From positions 62,001 to 126,000 of IMG/VR virus record IMGVR_UViG_3300025467_000009: DNA of 64,000 nucleotides; one strand, written 5' to 3'. This DNA comes from a virus. The position numbers and the translations under genes were made by a program. Numbering within the stretch: position 1 is the first letter of the stretch; each line of letters starts with the position of its first letter. The notes under the pieces were generated by a model, which did no database searches, had not been told where the DNA came from, and saw only the letters and a list, made by a program, of their open reading frames with translations. Shown piece by piece: positions 1 to 9,454 of this stretch.

Positions 1-1
1 C

Positions 2-400
2 AGTGCTTATCCAATTGAAATTGCTTTTCCGGCAGCACTAGAAGCCGGTAATCTTGATATTACATTCCGTGAACAATGGGATGCAGAAGTCTGGGCATAT
101 CTACCTGGAGCTGGTTTTCAAAATGCCAGTGACTTGTTGGATGTTTTCAGGGCACAGTTAACAGGAAGTGCATTAGGCAACGACTGGACTGTGACAAAAG
201 TAATCACAAACCCAAACGGTAATCACAGAACGATTACTTACATGGGTATTGTGGTAGTTAATGTTATGGTAGACGAAGTTGTAAATATCGGATCTATGAC
301 ATTCCCGAAGAGCGTTCAGATGATGTATCTCCGTCGTCAAGAATCCCAAAATGTAAACAACTCTTCAGCTTTGACCTACCCAGGTCAACAGGTTCTCTAA
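2..400 (+). CDS. Probable tail tube protein (5'-truncated by window edge)
   Basis: The reading frame is open from base 2, so the gene starts upstream of the window and only about 132 C-terminal residues are visible. The fragment contains an EAGNLDITFREQWDAEVW stretch and alternating beta-strand-like segments. It lies two genes upstream of the tail assembly chaperones and tape measure, where contractile-tailed phages usually keep the tube gene. The tube assignment rests on position and general resemblance to tube proteins; another virion protein is possible. Confidence 0.5.
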   Translation, partial: SAYPIEIAFPAALEAGNLDITFREQWDAEVWAYLPGAGFQNASDLLDVFRAQLTGSALGNDWTVTKVITNPNGNHRTITYMGIVVVNVMVDEVVNIGSMTFPKSVQMMYLRRQESQNVNNSSALTYPGQQVL

Positions 401-421
401 TTCTTAGAAAGGAATATTAAA

Positions 422-1345
422 ATGCCTGCCCGTTCAGTAGTAATTCAATTGCAGCCTGGAGTACAACAAGCTATCCTTCCGGACCACCGTAAGATGCTTC
501 CAGGAATCCAATATGTAATCGACTGGGAAACCTTCGACAAGCTTTCGCTAGGTGCCCGTCAAAATGTTATTCAAGTTGTAACCGTTAATAATGACGCTAC
601 AACTGCAAGTGGTTCATATGTACTTGCTCAGTCTTCAACAGGTGTTAACGCACAGTTGAGCCTTAGTACTGTACTTACAACCGTAAGCACCACACCAACC
701 ACTTACACTCTTGCTGGTTTTGCAAGTCAGGGTTATGATGCAGGTGGAACACAAGGTACCAACGTTGGTGTTAGTCCAAACTATACTGGTAATGCTTCTA
801 ACCAAGCACTTACTGGTCCTGCCGGTGAGCGTTACCTATATGTTTACAATGCTAACGCTACTATTACAAGTGGTCAAGTAACTGTATGGCAAGACGAAGT
901 ATCTCGCTTTGCTACCAACGGCCGTCCTACCTACCAAGTATTTGTTGATGGACAAGGTACACAGTACGTAGCTTCTAGTGATGACACTAACGTTAACCCA
1001 ACAGTTGTAGGTACAAAGGCCGGCCGCTTTGCTGGTGTTGCTCTTGTTACTATTCCTAGTGGTAACTACGGTTGGATCCAATCAGAAGGTTTCTGCCCAT
1101 ACGTTTCAGCTAGTGGTAACTTTGCTGCTGGTGCTACACTTGCCGTTGGTGGTACTGGTGTTGCTAACTCACAAGCTAGTGGTGCAACTGTTGTTAATGG
1201 TGTTACCGTTTCAGGTAGTGCACTTTCAAACAACGTATTTGGTACAGCACTTGCTTCACTTAGTGGAACTGGTTTCATTAGTGCAGACATCCGTTCAGTA
1301 TCTAAGGTCAAGAAGCCTTACAACCGTTTCCTTAATAAGAACTAA
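422..1345 (+). CDS. Predicted virion structural protein, beta-rich
   Basis: A 307-residue protein rich in Gly, Ser, Thr, Val and Asn, with few charged residues apart from a basic C-terminus (KVKKPYNRFLNKN). It starts after an AGGAAT ribosome-binding site. It sits between the probable tube gene and the tail chaperones, so a virion role (decoration, tail-tube-associated or adhesion) is likely. The last third alternates short Gly/Ala/Ser/Val segments, as in beta-sandwich decoration domains. I do not recognise the family. Confidence 0.55.
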   Translation: MPARSVVIQLQPGVQQAILPDHRKMLPGIQYVIDWETFDKLSLGARQNVIQVVTVNNDATTASGSYVLAQSSTGVNAQLSLSTVLTTVSTTPTTYTLAGFASQGYDAGGTQGTNVGVSPNYTGNASNQALTGPAGERYLYVYNANATITSGQVTVWQDEVSRFATNGRPTYQVFVDGQGTQYVASSDDTNVNPTVVGTKAGRFAGVALVTIPSGNYGWIQSEGFCPYVSASGNFAAGATLAVGGTGVANSQASGATVVNGVTVSGSALSNNVFGTALASLSGTGFISADIRSVSKVKKPYNRFLNKN

Positions 1346-1360
1346 TTAATCATCTATAAT
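1332..1360 (+). promoter_or_regulatory. Possible promoter upstream of tail chaperone genes
   Basis: A perfect TATAAT (1355-1360) lies 17 bp after a weak TTAATA (1332-1337). The spacing matches the promoter set seen elsewhere in the window, but the -35 box is poorer and overlaps the end of the preceding gene. Confidence 0.35.
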
Positions 1361-1396
1361 TATTGGTAGGTAGTTACCCTTGACCAAGGAGTAGAG

Positions 1397-1900
1397 ATGA
1401 AACGAAACGAACAAAGCAGCGTAAACCCTTTAGGTGCAGAAGTTTTTCCAGAAGAGTGGAAAGAACCTTTTGAAGGACTTCTGTACCTAGGGTACTTGCA
1501 CAAAGAAATTAAGAAAATCCCATTTCACACTTTTGTAGTAAGAACTCTAACGGTAAATGAAAAGCTAGAAATTACACTAGCAACCAAGGATTATCAAGAC
1601 ACAGTAGGATACGGTAGAGCTTACCGAGCAGCAGTTGTTGCCGCAGGTCTTGAGAGTGTAGATGGTAGGGAGTTAATTCCTTCTGTAAAGGGAACTAACA
1701 CCTTTAGACAGAAGTTTGAGTACGTCATCAACAGTTGGTATGACGGAGTAATTGATGTTCTGTTCGCAGAAATTGACGAACTAGAAGGTCAGGTATTTAA
1801 GGTACTTCAAGAGATTGGAATTCTTCCTAAGGATTCTACAGTCACCCCTATCTTTAAAGATGAAGAAGAGATCAGTGATACCCCAAAAGGTGGGAAGTAG
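1397..1900 (+). CDS. Tail assembly chaperone, short form (gpG-like)
   Basis: A 167-residue acidic protein placed just before the tape measure, where tailed phages encode the two overlapping tail assembly chaperones that coat the tape-measure protein during tail assembly. It begins at ATG 1397 after AAGGAGTAGAG. Near its 3' end it carries an in-frame slippery heptamer (1882-1888), and a second open frame continues without a stop in the -1 phase. The family is recognised from position and frameshift architecture, not from clear sequence motifs. Confidence 0.7.
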   Translation: MKRNEQSSVNPLGAEVFPEEWKEPFEGLLYLGYLHKEIKKIPFHTFVVRTLTVNEKLEITLATKDYQDTVGYGRAYRAAVVAAGLESVDGRELIPSVKGTNTFRQKFEYVINSWYDGVIDVLFAEIDELEGQVFKVLQEIGILPKDSTVTPIFKDEEEISDTPKGGK

Positions 1901-2304
1901 ATCAGTATCTTCAGTATCACATTGAGATGGCCCTTGAAAGAGGGTTCTTTAACAAAGAAGTCTTAAGTGAAGTACAAGAAAAACTACTATTAATTTCTCT
2001 TATCTTAAAGAAGAGAAAAAACCAAGAACTTGAAGAGTCAAAGTTTGAACAACAACTCTTAATTCACCGCCCAGAAGCTTACAAAGAATATAAGAGGGCG
2101 AAAGAAGACCAACTTGAAGAGAATCTTGGTTACTCAGAAATTGTCTGGAAAACTCCAGAAACAGTTGAAGAGGCACAAGAAGTTCTTTCCGCAATTTCTA
2201 ATGCTCACAAAGATCTTGAAAAAGATGAAGACTTTGAAAGAGACTTGGAACTCCTACAACAATTCCACGGTATAGATGTCTCCCAACTAGGAGAAGAAGA
2301 ATAG
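1397..2304 (+). CDS. Tail assembly chaperone, frameshifted long form (gpGT-like)
   Basis: Slippage at 1882-1888 would join the short chaperone to the 1889-2304 frame, giving a protein of about 302 residues with a charged, coiled-coil-like C-terminal part rich in Glu and Lys. An ATG at 1927 opens the same downstream frame, but I see no convincing ribosome-binding site before it. This favours translation by frameshift over independent initiation. The long form would bind the tape-measure protein encoded 8 bp downstream. Confidence 0.65.
1882..1888 (+). promoter_or_regulatory. Programmed -1 ribosomal frameshift site CCCAAAA
   Basis: The heptamer C CCA AAA fits X XXY YYZ exactly in the zero frame of the upstream gene, four codons before its TAG (1898-1900). 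After a -1 slip the frame stays open through the downstream ORF to 2304. Such sites between tail chaperone genes are a conserved feature of tailed phages. Confidence 0.75.
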
Positions 2305-2311
2305 GATAAAA

Positions 2312-4783
2312 ATGGCAGACAATATTATGGGTGGGTACGGCTCATCAGATATTACAGCCAATATTGAACTCAATCTTAATAATATTGACCGTTCTACCCA
2401 AGATGCCGCTGCACTTGCTAGTCAATTAAAAGACTGGGGTTCAAGTATTGAAGCCGCAACTAAACAACTTCAAGACTATAATACTGCCCAGGGAGAAATG
2501 CTTGAAACTGCAGGGCAACTTGCAGAAACACAAGAAAGAATCCTAGAAGCCGCTAGGCAACTTAAAGAACTTTCAGCCTCATCAAATGTTAACTTCAGAG
2601 ACATGGCACAAAATGCCCATGAAATTAACAGAGCAATTTCTGGTCTAAGTGGTGGTGGTGAAGGGTATACTCCAGGTGTTTCAAGTACAACACCTGCTAG
2701 TGTAGTTGATGGTGGTGGTGCAAATGTTGGCTATGGTATGCCTGGTGCACCTGAAGCAACTGCTGCCGATTTTGGTATGTCGGGAGGGGGTAGTTTACTA
2801 GACAACTTGGTAACTGCCACTATGATGGGTAATACTGGTGGTGGAAAAGGTAGAAGAGGTAGTGGTAGAGCCAATGCTCCAGTAAGTACAAAAGGTATTT
2901 TAAGCCATGAAGAAATGCAAACTTCATATGGTGAGTCAATGGCTAAAAAAATGCTGGGTATTAATTATTGGATGCCTGGTGGTAAAGTAGCTGCTCTTGG
3001 TAGATACATTGATAGACTTTCAGGTGGTAGGGTAACTGAAGGATTAGGTGGTATGGTAAGTAGGCACCCACGTATTTTTGGTACCCCAGGTTCTGAGTTT
3101 GGTGGTCCAGGTTCTGGTGCTTTTACACAAGCTATGATGGAACAAGGTATTGGTCCAATGACTGCCGAACAAGCAGCCATGCTTCCTGAAAGTGTTGCTG
3201 CTAGTGTTATGCCAGAAATTGGAGGGGCTGCTATAGCTGCTGAAGCTGCAGGTGGTCTTGGAGTAGCTGGTAGTGCAGGTTTGCTAGGAGCACTTGGTAG
3301 TGCAGCAACTGCTCTTGCACCAGTTGCAGCTGCTGGTTATTTAGGTATGCAAGCTTACAATGCTTATGCTGCCTATGACCGACAAGGTCAAGTTCTTGGT
3401 AGTTTAACTGGTGAAAATAATGCTGGTAAAATGGTTGGTATGGAAACCAACGATTTTTTTAATACACTATTTAATCCACGTCTAAGTTATGGTGCTGCTA
3501 AAGAAATTCAAATGACTGGACTTTCTGCTGGTTTTCAAGGAGATGTAAACGGTTTATTTAATGGTGGTACAGGTCCAAATGCAGGGTTACTTGGCCAATA
3601 CACAGGGTTTGCTAGTGGTGCATATCAACAATATGGTATGAGCCCACAAGAGAGTTTGCAAATGTTTAACTCTTCAGTAATTGCTGCCGGTGCTACTGTT
3701 CAACAATTAACTACTGCATTAAATGGACTAGCTAATACTAGTGCTACCACAGGTGCTAGTTTTTCTCAATTAAGAGCTAATTTTATTTATTCTACAAATC
3801 TACTTGGTGGTCTTGGTTTTCAAGGTGCTATGGCAACAGACCTTGCTGCTGGTATTTCTCTTGCTAATGTAGGAAATTCACAAGCAAATACTTATCTTAG
3901 ACAACAAGATATTGGTGGTACAGGTATGATGCTTGAAACCATGCCAGGCCTTGCACTTACAGCACAAGCCGCTGGTATGTCATTTACACAAGCATTTTCT
4001 CAAATGGGTACACAAAGTGGTGCAGCAGCACTTGCTGGTGCAACCAATACTGCAGTTTTAAATGTTATTAAGAACAGTCTTGGAATTTATCCTGGAATGC
4101 CAGGCCTTCAAGCTGCAATTGATAATAACCTATATCAAATTTATGTAATTCTTTCATCACTTATGCCAATGGGTCCTGATGGTAAGGGTGCTCAATGGAC
4201 ACCGCAAGCTGCAAGAGATTGGATAACTAAAGCAATGACAAATGGTGGTAGTGGAGAGAGTATATCTGGTGCAAGTGCTCAAAGTATTACAAAATTGTAT
4301 AATCAATTAACAGGCGGTAAAACAGGTGAAACAGGTATTACTAATTCAATTAGTGCAATAGCTGGAAAACTTGGAGCATCTGCTAATCTTTCAAAAACTG
4401 GTCTTACAGCAGAAGTAAATGTTGGTGGCAATTGGGAAACTCTTGGTTCTATACAATACGATAGTGCAAAGCAACAACAGCAAATATTCCAAGATATGCT
4501 TTCAGGTAAAGATAAACTTCGTACCATCCAATGGGGCCCACTTGGTCAAAAGCAATATGGTTCTTCTAAGTCTGTAGGAGATCTTTTTGGTGTTACAGCA
4601 CTTCAAGGGATTAATAATGGTACATTAACTCAAAATCAAATGCAAATTGAACTTGGTCCAAGGGCAGCCGCTTTGTTTGAGTTAATTAATAATCCACAAA
4701 AACTTACCAATGCACAACTTAAAATGCTTGCAGGCATGGGATTAGATGTCAATACTAGACAAAATACCGGTTGGATGCCATAA
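2312..4783 (+). CDS. Tail tape measure protein
   Basis: An 823-residue protein, the usual position and one of the longest genes of the tail module. The N-terminal 110 residues look helical (Gln/Glu/Ala rich). A hydrophobic Ala/Gly stretch around residues 300-350 could span a membrane, as in many tape measures that help DNA cross the host membrane. Much of the rest is Gly/Ser/Asn rich. Start ATG 2312 follows GGATAAAA; its TAA overlaps the next ATG (TAATG), indicating translational coupling. Confidence 0.85.
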   Translation: MADNIMGGYGSSDITANIELNLNNIDRSTQDAAALASQLKDWGSSIEAATKQLQDYNTAQGEMLETAGQLAETQERILEAARQLKELSASSNVNFRDMAQNAHEINRAISGLSGGGEGYTPGVSSTTPASVVDGGGANVGYGMPGAPEATAADFGMSGGGSLLDNLVTATMMGNTGGGKGRRGSGRANAPVSTKGILSHEEMQTSYGESMAKKMLGINYWMPGGKVAALGRYIDRLSGGRVTEGLGGMVSRHPRIFGTPGSEFGGPGSGAFTQAMMEQGIGPMTAEQAAMLPESVAASVMPEIGGAAIAAEAAGGLGVAGSAGLLGALGSAATALAPVAAAGYLGMQAYNAYAAYDRQGQVLGSLTGENNAGKMVGMETNDFFNTLFNPRLSYGAAKEIQMTGLSAGFQGDVNGLFNGGTGPNAGLLGQYTGFASGAYQQYGMSPQESLQMFNSSVIAAGATVQQLTTALNGLANTSATTGASFSQLRANFIYSTNLLGGLGFQGAMATDLAAGISLANVGNSQANTYLRQQDIGGTGMMLETMPGLALTAQAAGMSFTQAFSQMGTQSGAAALAGATNTAVLNVIKNSLGIYPGMPGLQAAIDNNLYQIYVILSSLMPMGPDGKGAQWTPQAARDWITKAMTNGGSGESISGASAQSITKLYNQLTGGKTGETGITNSISAIAGKLGASANLSKTGLTAEVNVGGNWETLGSIQYDSAKQQQQIFQDMLSGKDKLRTIQWGPLGQKQYGSSKSVGDLFGVTALQGINNGTLTQNQMQIELGPRAAALFELINNPQKLTNAQLKMLAGMGLDVNTRQNTGWMP

Positions 4784-5406
4784 TGACAAGTGTTGCTACC
4801 CTTACTTTAGGAAATACTCAAACAATAGCACTTCCATATAATCCTAATAATGTTATGTGGAACTATATTTTGAACAAACAAATAATTGATACTTACGGTG
4901 GTCGTGTAGTTCAAATACTTTCTGTTGCAACTCAACAAATGAACTTTTCTGGAGATGCAGGCAGTAGGCCTAAATTAATGTATTTGTTTTCTCAATTAAA
5001 GCAAATGCAAACTAATCAAATTCAATCAAAAGCAGCCGCCACACTTGTAATTCCTGCAAGTTTTGCTGAAAATGGAACTATTACTCAAAGTGTCTATATT
5101 GAAACAATTAACTTGGGAATTGATTATACAACTGTAACTCATCCTTATCAAATTGCTTTTCAAATAGAAGACAATAATGTTACCGACCAATTGATAACAA
5201 AAACTTTAAAAGAAGTAGGCAATATTTTTAATTATTCTGCAGGTGTTGGTAATACTATAACAGGCCAACTAAACTTAGTTTATCAAGGACTTGATTCAGT
5301 AAACCAACTGAGTGTTGCACAACTTGCTAACTCTTTTGCCGCAACTTCCAGTGATGCAAAAACAATTATAAATACCCCTAATGTAGGGTCAAGTTACAAC
5401 GTATAA
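4783..5406 (+). CDS. Tail/baseplate protein of unknown family
   Basis: 207 residues from ATG 4783, which overlaps the tape-measure stop; an upstream in-frame start exists at 4771 but would overlap further. It lies between tape measure and hub, the position of LysM-type or hub-adaptor baseplate proteins. The sequence is beta-rich, with no motif I can name. A baseplate role is inferred from synteny. Confidence 0.6.
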   Translation: MTSVATLTLGNTQTIALPYNPNNVMWNYILNKQIIDTYGGRVVQILSVATQQMNFSGDAGSRPKLMYLFSQLKQMQTNQIQSKAAATLVIPASFAENGTITQSVYIETINLGIDYTTVTHPYQIAFQIEDNNVTDQLITKTLKEVGNIFNYSAGVGNTITGQLNLVYQGLDSVNQLSVAQLANSFAATSSDAKTIINTPNVGSSYNV

Positions 5407-5407
5407 T

Positions 5408-5584
5408 ATGGCAGATTCAAAACCTATCAGTGATTGCTTAGTTTCAAAACCAATTTACTATCCAGATGAAGAAATTATTACTTGGAACGGTTTTGCATGG
5501 AGTAATAGTAAGGGTATCATTCTTCAAAGTCAAAACCCAAACCCTGCTTCTTCTTTTAATGATTGGTTGGGAAATCAACAATGA
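5408..5584 (+). CDS. Small tail-region protein, 58 aa
   Basis: A short ORF (start MADSKPISDC, end NDWLGNQQ) that exactly fills the space between two tail genes. Its TGA overlaps the next ATG (ATGA at 5581-5584), typical of coupled phage genes. It has several aromatic residues and no recognised domain. Function unknown; possibly a small baseplate component. Confidence 0.6.
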   Translation: MADSKPISDCLVSKPIYYPDEEIITWNGFAWSNSKGIILQSQNPNPASSFNDWLGNQQ

Positions 5585-6423
5585 CAAATGCAGCTAATAA
5601 TTATTTAAATAGAGGTGGTAATTCTAATATTGTCCTTTCAACAGGTTCTGATATTAAAGGAAATTTAATTACAACTACTTATGATTTATGGATTACTAAC
5701 TTTTCTACATCTGCACAAACTCAATTTGCTAGTGCTCAGACACACCAATCAATTGTTTGGGTTCCAATTCGTAGATCTGAAATGATGATTAGTTTTGGTA
5801 TTGACTGGCCATTACAAGTAACTGGAAATACAACCGCTGGTAAATATGATTACAACGGTTTTCAAGCAATGCAACAATTCCATAATGATTTAAGGGCACA
5901 TCAAAAGTTGAGCGCAACAACTTCTGTTAGTCCTCCACCTATGAATTTTACTTATTTCAATAATTACTACCCTGTTGATGCAGCTGCAAATACTACCAAC
6001 CTTGACATAACTTCTAGACCAGGTTCTACTTATTCAACTGCTAAAGCAAATAGTTTGGTTAATAATAATCTTTCAAGGATTATTGATTATACCCAACTTA
6101 CAAATACTGCAACAGGTCCAGATTATAAAGCAAGTAATCCTGTTCAAAGCAATTTGCAATTACAACCATTACAATATCAAGGATGGATTTTACAAGTTGC
6201 TAAAGAATATGACCGTTTTAAAGCAGTTTATTCTGTTCAATATGTAATGAATGTATTAACTCCTCAAAATGGTAATAATGATATTCCTTCAAGTATTGTA
6301 GTTAAAGGTAACTTGTCACAACTTAGACCAACCGCTAATACTGTCCTTCAACAAGGTCAAAATTGGACCAGGGTAAATATAACCATGGGTAATGGAATCA
6401 ATATAGATGGGATTCCAGGATGA
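5581..6423 (+). CDS. Tail/baseplate protein of unknown family
   Basis: 280 residues from ATG 5581, chosen because it overlaps the preceding stop; the in-frame TTG at 5563 is less likely. It contains IVWVPIRRSEMMISFGIDWP and a long Asn/Thr-rich middle. Its TGA overlaps the next gene's ATG at 6420. Position before the hub gene suggests a baseplate or tail-tip protein. Confidence 0.6.
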   Translation: MTNAANNYLNRGGNSNIVLSTGSDIKGNLITTTYDLWITNFSTSAQTQFASAQTHQSIVWVPIRRSEMMISFGIDWPLQVTGNTTAGKYDYNGFQAMQQFHNDLRAHQKLSATTSVSPPPMNFTYFNNYYPVDAAANTTNLDITSRPGSTYSTAKANSLVNNNLSRIIDYTQLTNTATGPDYKASNPVQSNLQLQPLQYQGWILQVAKEYDRFKAVYSVQYVMNVLTPQNGNNDIPSSIVVKGNLSQLRPTANTVLQQGQNWTRVNITMGNGINIDGIPG

Positions 6424-9400
6424 CGGCTTCAAAAACTACAGGAACTTATTTTTATTCACCAGATATAAAAATTTTTGTAAAGAGTTCTTCAAAGAAAGAC
6501 AAAGACGGTAATTTTGAAATTATAGATGTTTCAGAAGATATAACCAACTTTTCAATTACTAGACAAACAAATTCTACAAGTAATGCAAATTTTACTTTAG
6601 TAAATAAAGGGTGGAAGTACACACTTCCTCCTGAGTCTATAGCAAGTGGTCAAACATCACTCCCTATAGAAACAATGGACCAAGTAGTTATATATCTAAA
6701 AAGAGATACTTATCTACAATATTTTACAGGTTATATAACTAATGCTCCTATAATTACTTTAGTCCCTCAACCGGTAACTTTTGAGGCACAATGCACTATT
6801 TATAAAATTCAAAACAGTTTTTGGGATGTTAATAACCTTTCCTTCCAGTCATTAATGCCTGGTATGCTTATGGCCTCAACATCTGATGCTTCAAAATGGG
6901 GTGATGGTGGTGCAGCTCAAGGTATTGTTAATGTACTTTCTAATGTTGTAGGAATCCCATTGCCTAACATTCATGTTGCATCTATACCTTCAGGTTGGAT
7001 AGCAAATGCTGCTCAAACATACAATTTTTTAATTAATACAAACACCCCTTATGTATCTCAAGACGGTGCTCAAACATTGATGCAAGCACTTGATGGTGCC
7101 GGAATTATTAGTGGTAATAACTTAATTGGTACCGGTATTAATAAAACAAATATTACTTATAGTGGTTTAGATCCTACCCAAATTCAAGCAGTTACAATTC
7201 CTAACGGTGTATCAACAAATGCTGTTATGGCACCGGGTACACTACTTAATGGTGCTCAAGGTGGTGCATTAGGATACACAATCCCTAACGGACCAACTGG
7301 TATTATTGCTCAAACTGTATCAGTTAAAGATGTTTGGGATTATTATTCAAATGGTAGTAATAAGCCTCAACCTGTTTCTGCTGATAGGCAAGATCCAGAT
7401 TATTGGTGTGTAATTTCTTGGCCTTATTTTACTAGTAATATTGGTAATGCAGCTGAAGCGGCAAATTGGCTTGGTGGTCAAGGTTCTGGTTGGGATAATG
7501 GTAGACCTATACTTGTTACTAGTATTGCAAATGCTAAACAAGTTGTAGTTAAAGCAAGTATTGCAGGTAACACAGCAAACAATATTGTTCTTAGTAGAGC
7601 CGCATGGGAATACCTAGCAGGGACACCGGTTACCCAAAATGTTGGGAAGCATAAAACTTCTACTGGTACTTCTACTACTGGTGATTTTTATTTGTCAAAT
7701 AATATCAGGGTAACCCTAGCATGGGCAGACCCTACAAAAGTTCATGAAGGTCCTCAGGATACTACAACCCTTGTTAGTCAACTTCAAAGTTACGGTTATT
7801 CATTAGGCGATACACTTGCTCAAGGTGGTACTACAACTAGTCAAACAGTTAACCAAGGTGGGCAACTTTCAACAACAACTACAAGTTCTACAGGTGATAC
7901 TAATACTGTAGTTACAAAGAACACACCAAGTAGTGCAAACAACTCAGGTGGTCCTCCTCCTTGGAACAAAGCTCCAATATCCCCTTGGAGATATGACAAT
8001 AGTACTTCTTGGGCTCACTTATGTTTACTATATGGTGGCTTCCCAAACACTGATAATAATGCCGCTCTCATTAATCTTTGGATTACACTAGAAAATGCTG
8101 ATAACTGGGCTTGTTATTACAATCCTCTTGGTGATACAGATACTAGTTTAGGCTCTGCTGTAGGTAGAGGTGGTACACCAGGTGCTGCTTTTCAATCACT
8201 TGATGCTGCAGCTCAATGGTGGGGTTATAAAATGAATACCTCAATTTATTGGGCAATTGGTGCAGTATTTGATAGTAGGCCTAGATATTCTAATGGTACA
8301 TACACTCCTACCAAAAAATATGATAGTAACAAAAAATTAATACCAGACATACCATTGCCTAGTGCTAATACACCTGGTGCACCAAAAGATTTAGGTAGTG
8401 CAATTAACATTTTTAAAACTGCAGTTCAAGCATGCCCTTGGGATGGTGGTCACTATCAACACAAAGCAGCAGGAACTTGGGGTGTAGGAAGCACTAATCC
8501 TAGGGCATACACAAATCCTGGTATTTGGGTTCCAACACCTTATGGTACATGGAAAGGTGGCCCTGCATCTACAGGAACTGTAAACAACCCAACAAATGGT
8601 AATCTTCCTACAACAGCTACCAATACTGGAACAAACTTTAATATAACTTTTCAACCACCACAGATTGACCAAAATACATTAGCACTTATTGGTACACCAA
8701 GAGCATTTGTTACAGACCAACCTGTACTTCAAAGTGTTGCAACAATGGTGCAAAGTAGTTTGAGGCAATTTCAAAGTGCTCCTAATGGTGACTTCTTAGC
8801 ATGGTTCCCAGATTATTTTGGTCTTTACGGTCAAGCACCCTCACTAAGTGTCCATGATATAGAAATTATTGATTTTACTATTTACCATGATGACACTAAA
8901 TTAGTAACTCACATTGCAGTTAGTGGTGACCAAGTAAACTTAGGAACAAGTGTTGGTTTAGTTGATTGGATGCAAAGTAACGGTATTATTTCTGTTCAAA
9001 TACCAGAAATTATGGCAATATTATTTGGTTTTGCAACTGCAGATAGTCCCAATGCAACAACTACCGCACTAGATGCTCTTTACAAACAATTAGGAAGAAA
9101 TTTTGCAAATAATTTTCTTGCTAGATACGGTATGAGGCCTCTTGTTCAAGAACAACCAATGATTCGTAGTCATGTCACAGAATTTATGTATGCCTGGCAA
9201 TTGTTTATGCAAAGTTGGGCAAATCAATATTCTTCAACAATTAGACTTTCATTTATGCCTGAACTTTATCCTGGTATGAGGATTAGGCTTGAAGACCATG
9301 GTATTGAAGTCTACGTTCAAAGTGTTCAACATCAAGGTGATAGAGCAAGTGGTTTTTATACAATTGCAAATGTTACTTGTCCAGTTTATAGGAAAACATT

Positions 9401-9452
9401 AACAAGTAAACCTTCATTACTTCATTATGGTTTCCCACCACAAGTAGGTTAA
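6420..9452 (+). CDS. Baseplate hub protein with a possible embedded muralytic domain
   Basis: 1010 residues. The N-terminal 150 (SPDIKIFVKSS, ITNFSITRQTNSTSNANFTLV, YFTGYITNAP) resemble the first domain of gp27/gpD-type baseplate hub proteins. The C-terminal part (about 780-1010; LSFMPELYPGMRIRLEDHGIEVYVQSVQH) fits the second hub domain. Between them is a long Gly/Thr/Asn-rich insert with a Trp-rich compact segment around residues 515-690 (ENADNWACYYNPLGDT). This could be a cell-wall-degrading domain of the lysozyme/transglycosylase sort. The hub call is fairly secure; the muralytic reading is tentative. Confidence 0.65.
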   Translation: MTASKTTGTYFYSPDIKIFVKSSSKKDKDGNFEIIDVSEDITNFSITRQTNSTSNANFTLVNKGWKYTLPPESIASGQTSLPIETMDQVVIYLKRDTYLQYFTGYITNAPIITLVPQPVTFEAQCTIYKIQNSFWDVNNLSFQSLMPGMLMASTSDASKWGDGGAAQGIVNVLSNVVGIPLPNIHVASIPSGWIANAAQTYNFLINTNTPYVSQDGAQTLMQALDGAGIISGNNLIGTGINKTNITYSGLDPTQIQAVTIPNGVSTNAVMAPGTLLNGAQGGALGYTIPNGPTGIIAQTVSVKDVWDYYSNGSNKPQPVSADRQDPDYWCVISWPYFTSNIGNAAEAANWLGGQGSGWDNGRPILVTSIANAKQVVVKASIAGNTANNIVLSRAAWEYLAGTPVTQNVGKHKTSTGTSTTGDFYLSNNIRVTLAWADPTKVHEGPQDTTTLVSQLQSYGYSLGDTLAQGGTTTSQTVNQGGQLSTTTTSSTGDTNTVVTKNTPSSANNSGGPPPWNKAPISPWRYDNSTSWAHLCLLYGGFPNTDNNAALINLWITLENADNWACYYNPLGDTDTSLGSAVGRGGTPGAAFQSLDAAAQWWGYKMNTSIYWAIGAVFDSRPRYSNGTYTPTKKYDSNKKLIPDIPLPSANTPGAPKDLGSAINIFKTAVQACPWDGGHYQHKAAGTWGVGSTNPRAYTNPGIWVPTPYGTWKGGPASTGTVNNPTNGNLPTTATNTGTNFNITFQPPQIDQNTLALIGTPRAFVTDQPVLQSVATMVQSSLRQFQSAPNGDFLAWFPDYFGLYGQAPSLSVHDIEIIDFTIYHDDTKLVTHIAVSGDQVNLGTSVGLVDWMQSNGIISVQIPEIMAILFGFATADSPNATTTALDALYKQLGRNFANNFLARYGMRPLVQEQPMIRSHVTEFMYAWQLFMQSWANQYSSTIRLSFMPELYPGMRIRLEDHGIEVYVQSVQHQGDRASGFYTIANVTCPVYRKTLTSKPSLLHYGFPPQVG

Positions 9453-9454
9453 TT

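Noticed and set aside
836-1311. Overlapping open frames within the 422-1345 gene
   Set aside because: They are shadows of a Ser/Thr/Val-rich gene, with no ribosome-binding sites or plausible proteins.
1927-2304. Independent gene starting at ATG 1927
   Set aside because: No ribosome-binding site is seen and the -1 frame is continuous with the slippery site; treated as the frameshift extension.
2641-3360. DNA repeats in the Gly-rich tape-measure region
   Set aside because: The GGTGGT runs follow from Gly codons; no unit is conserved enough to be a separate element.
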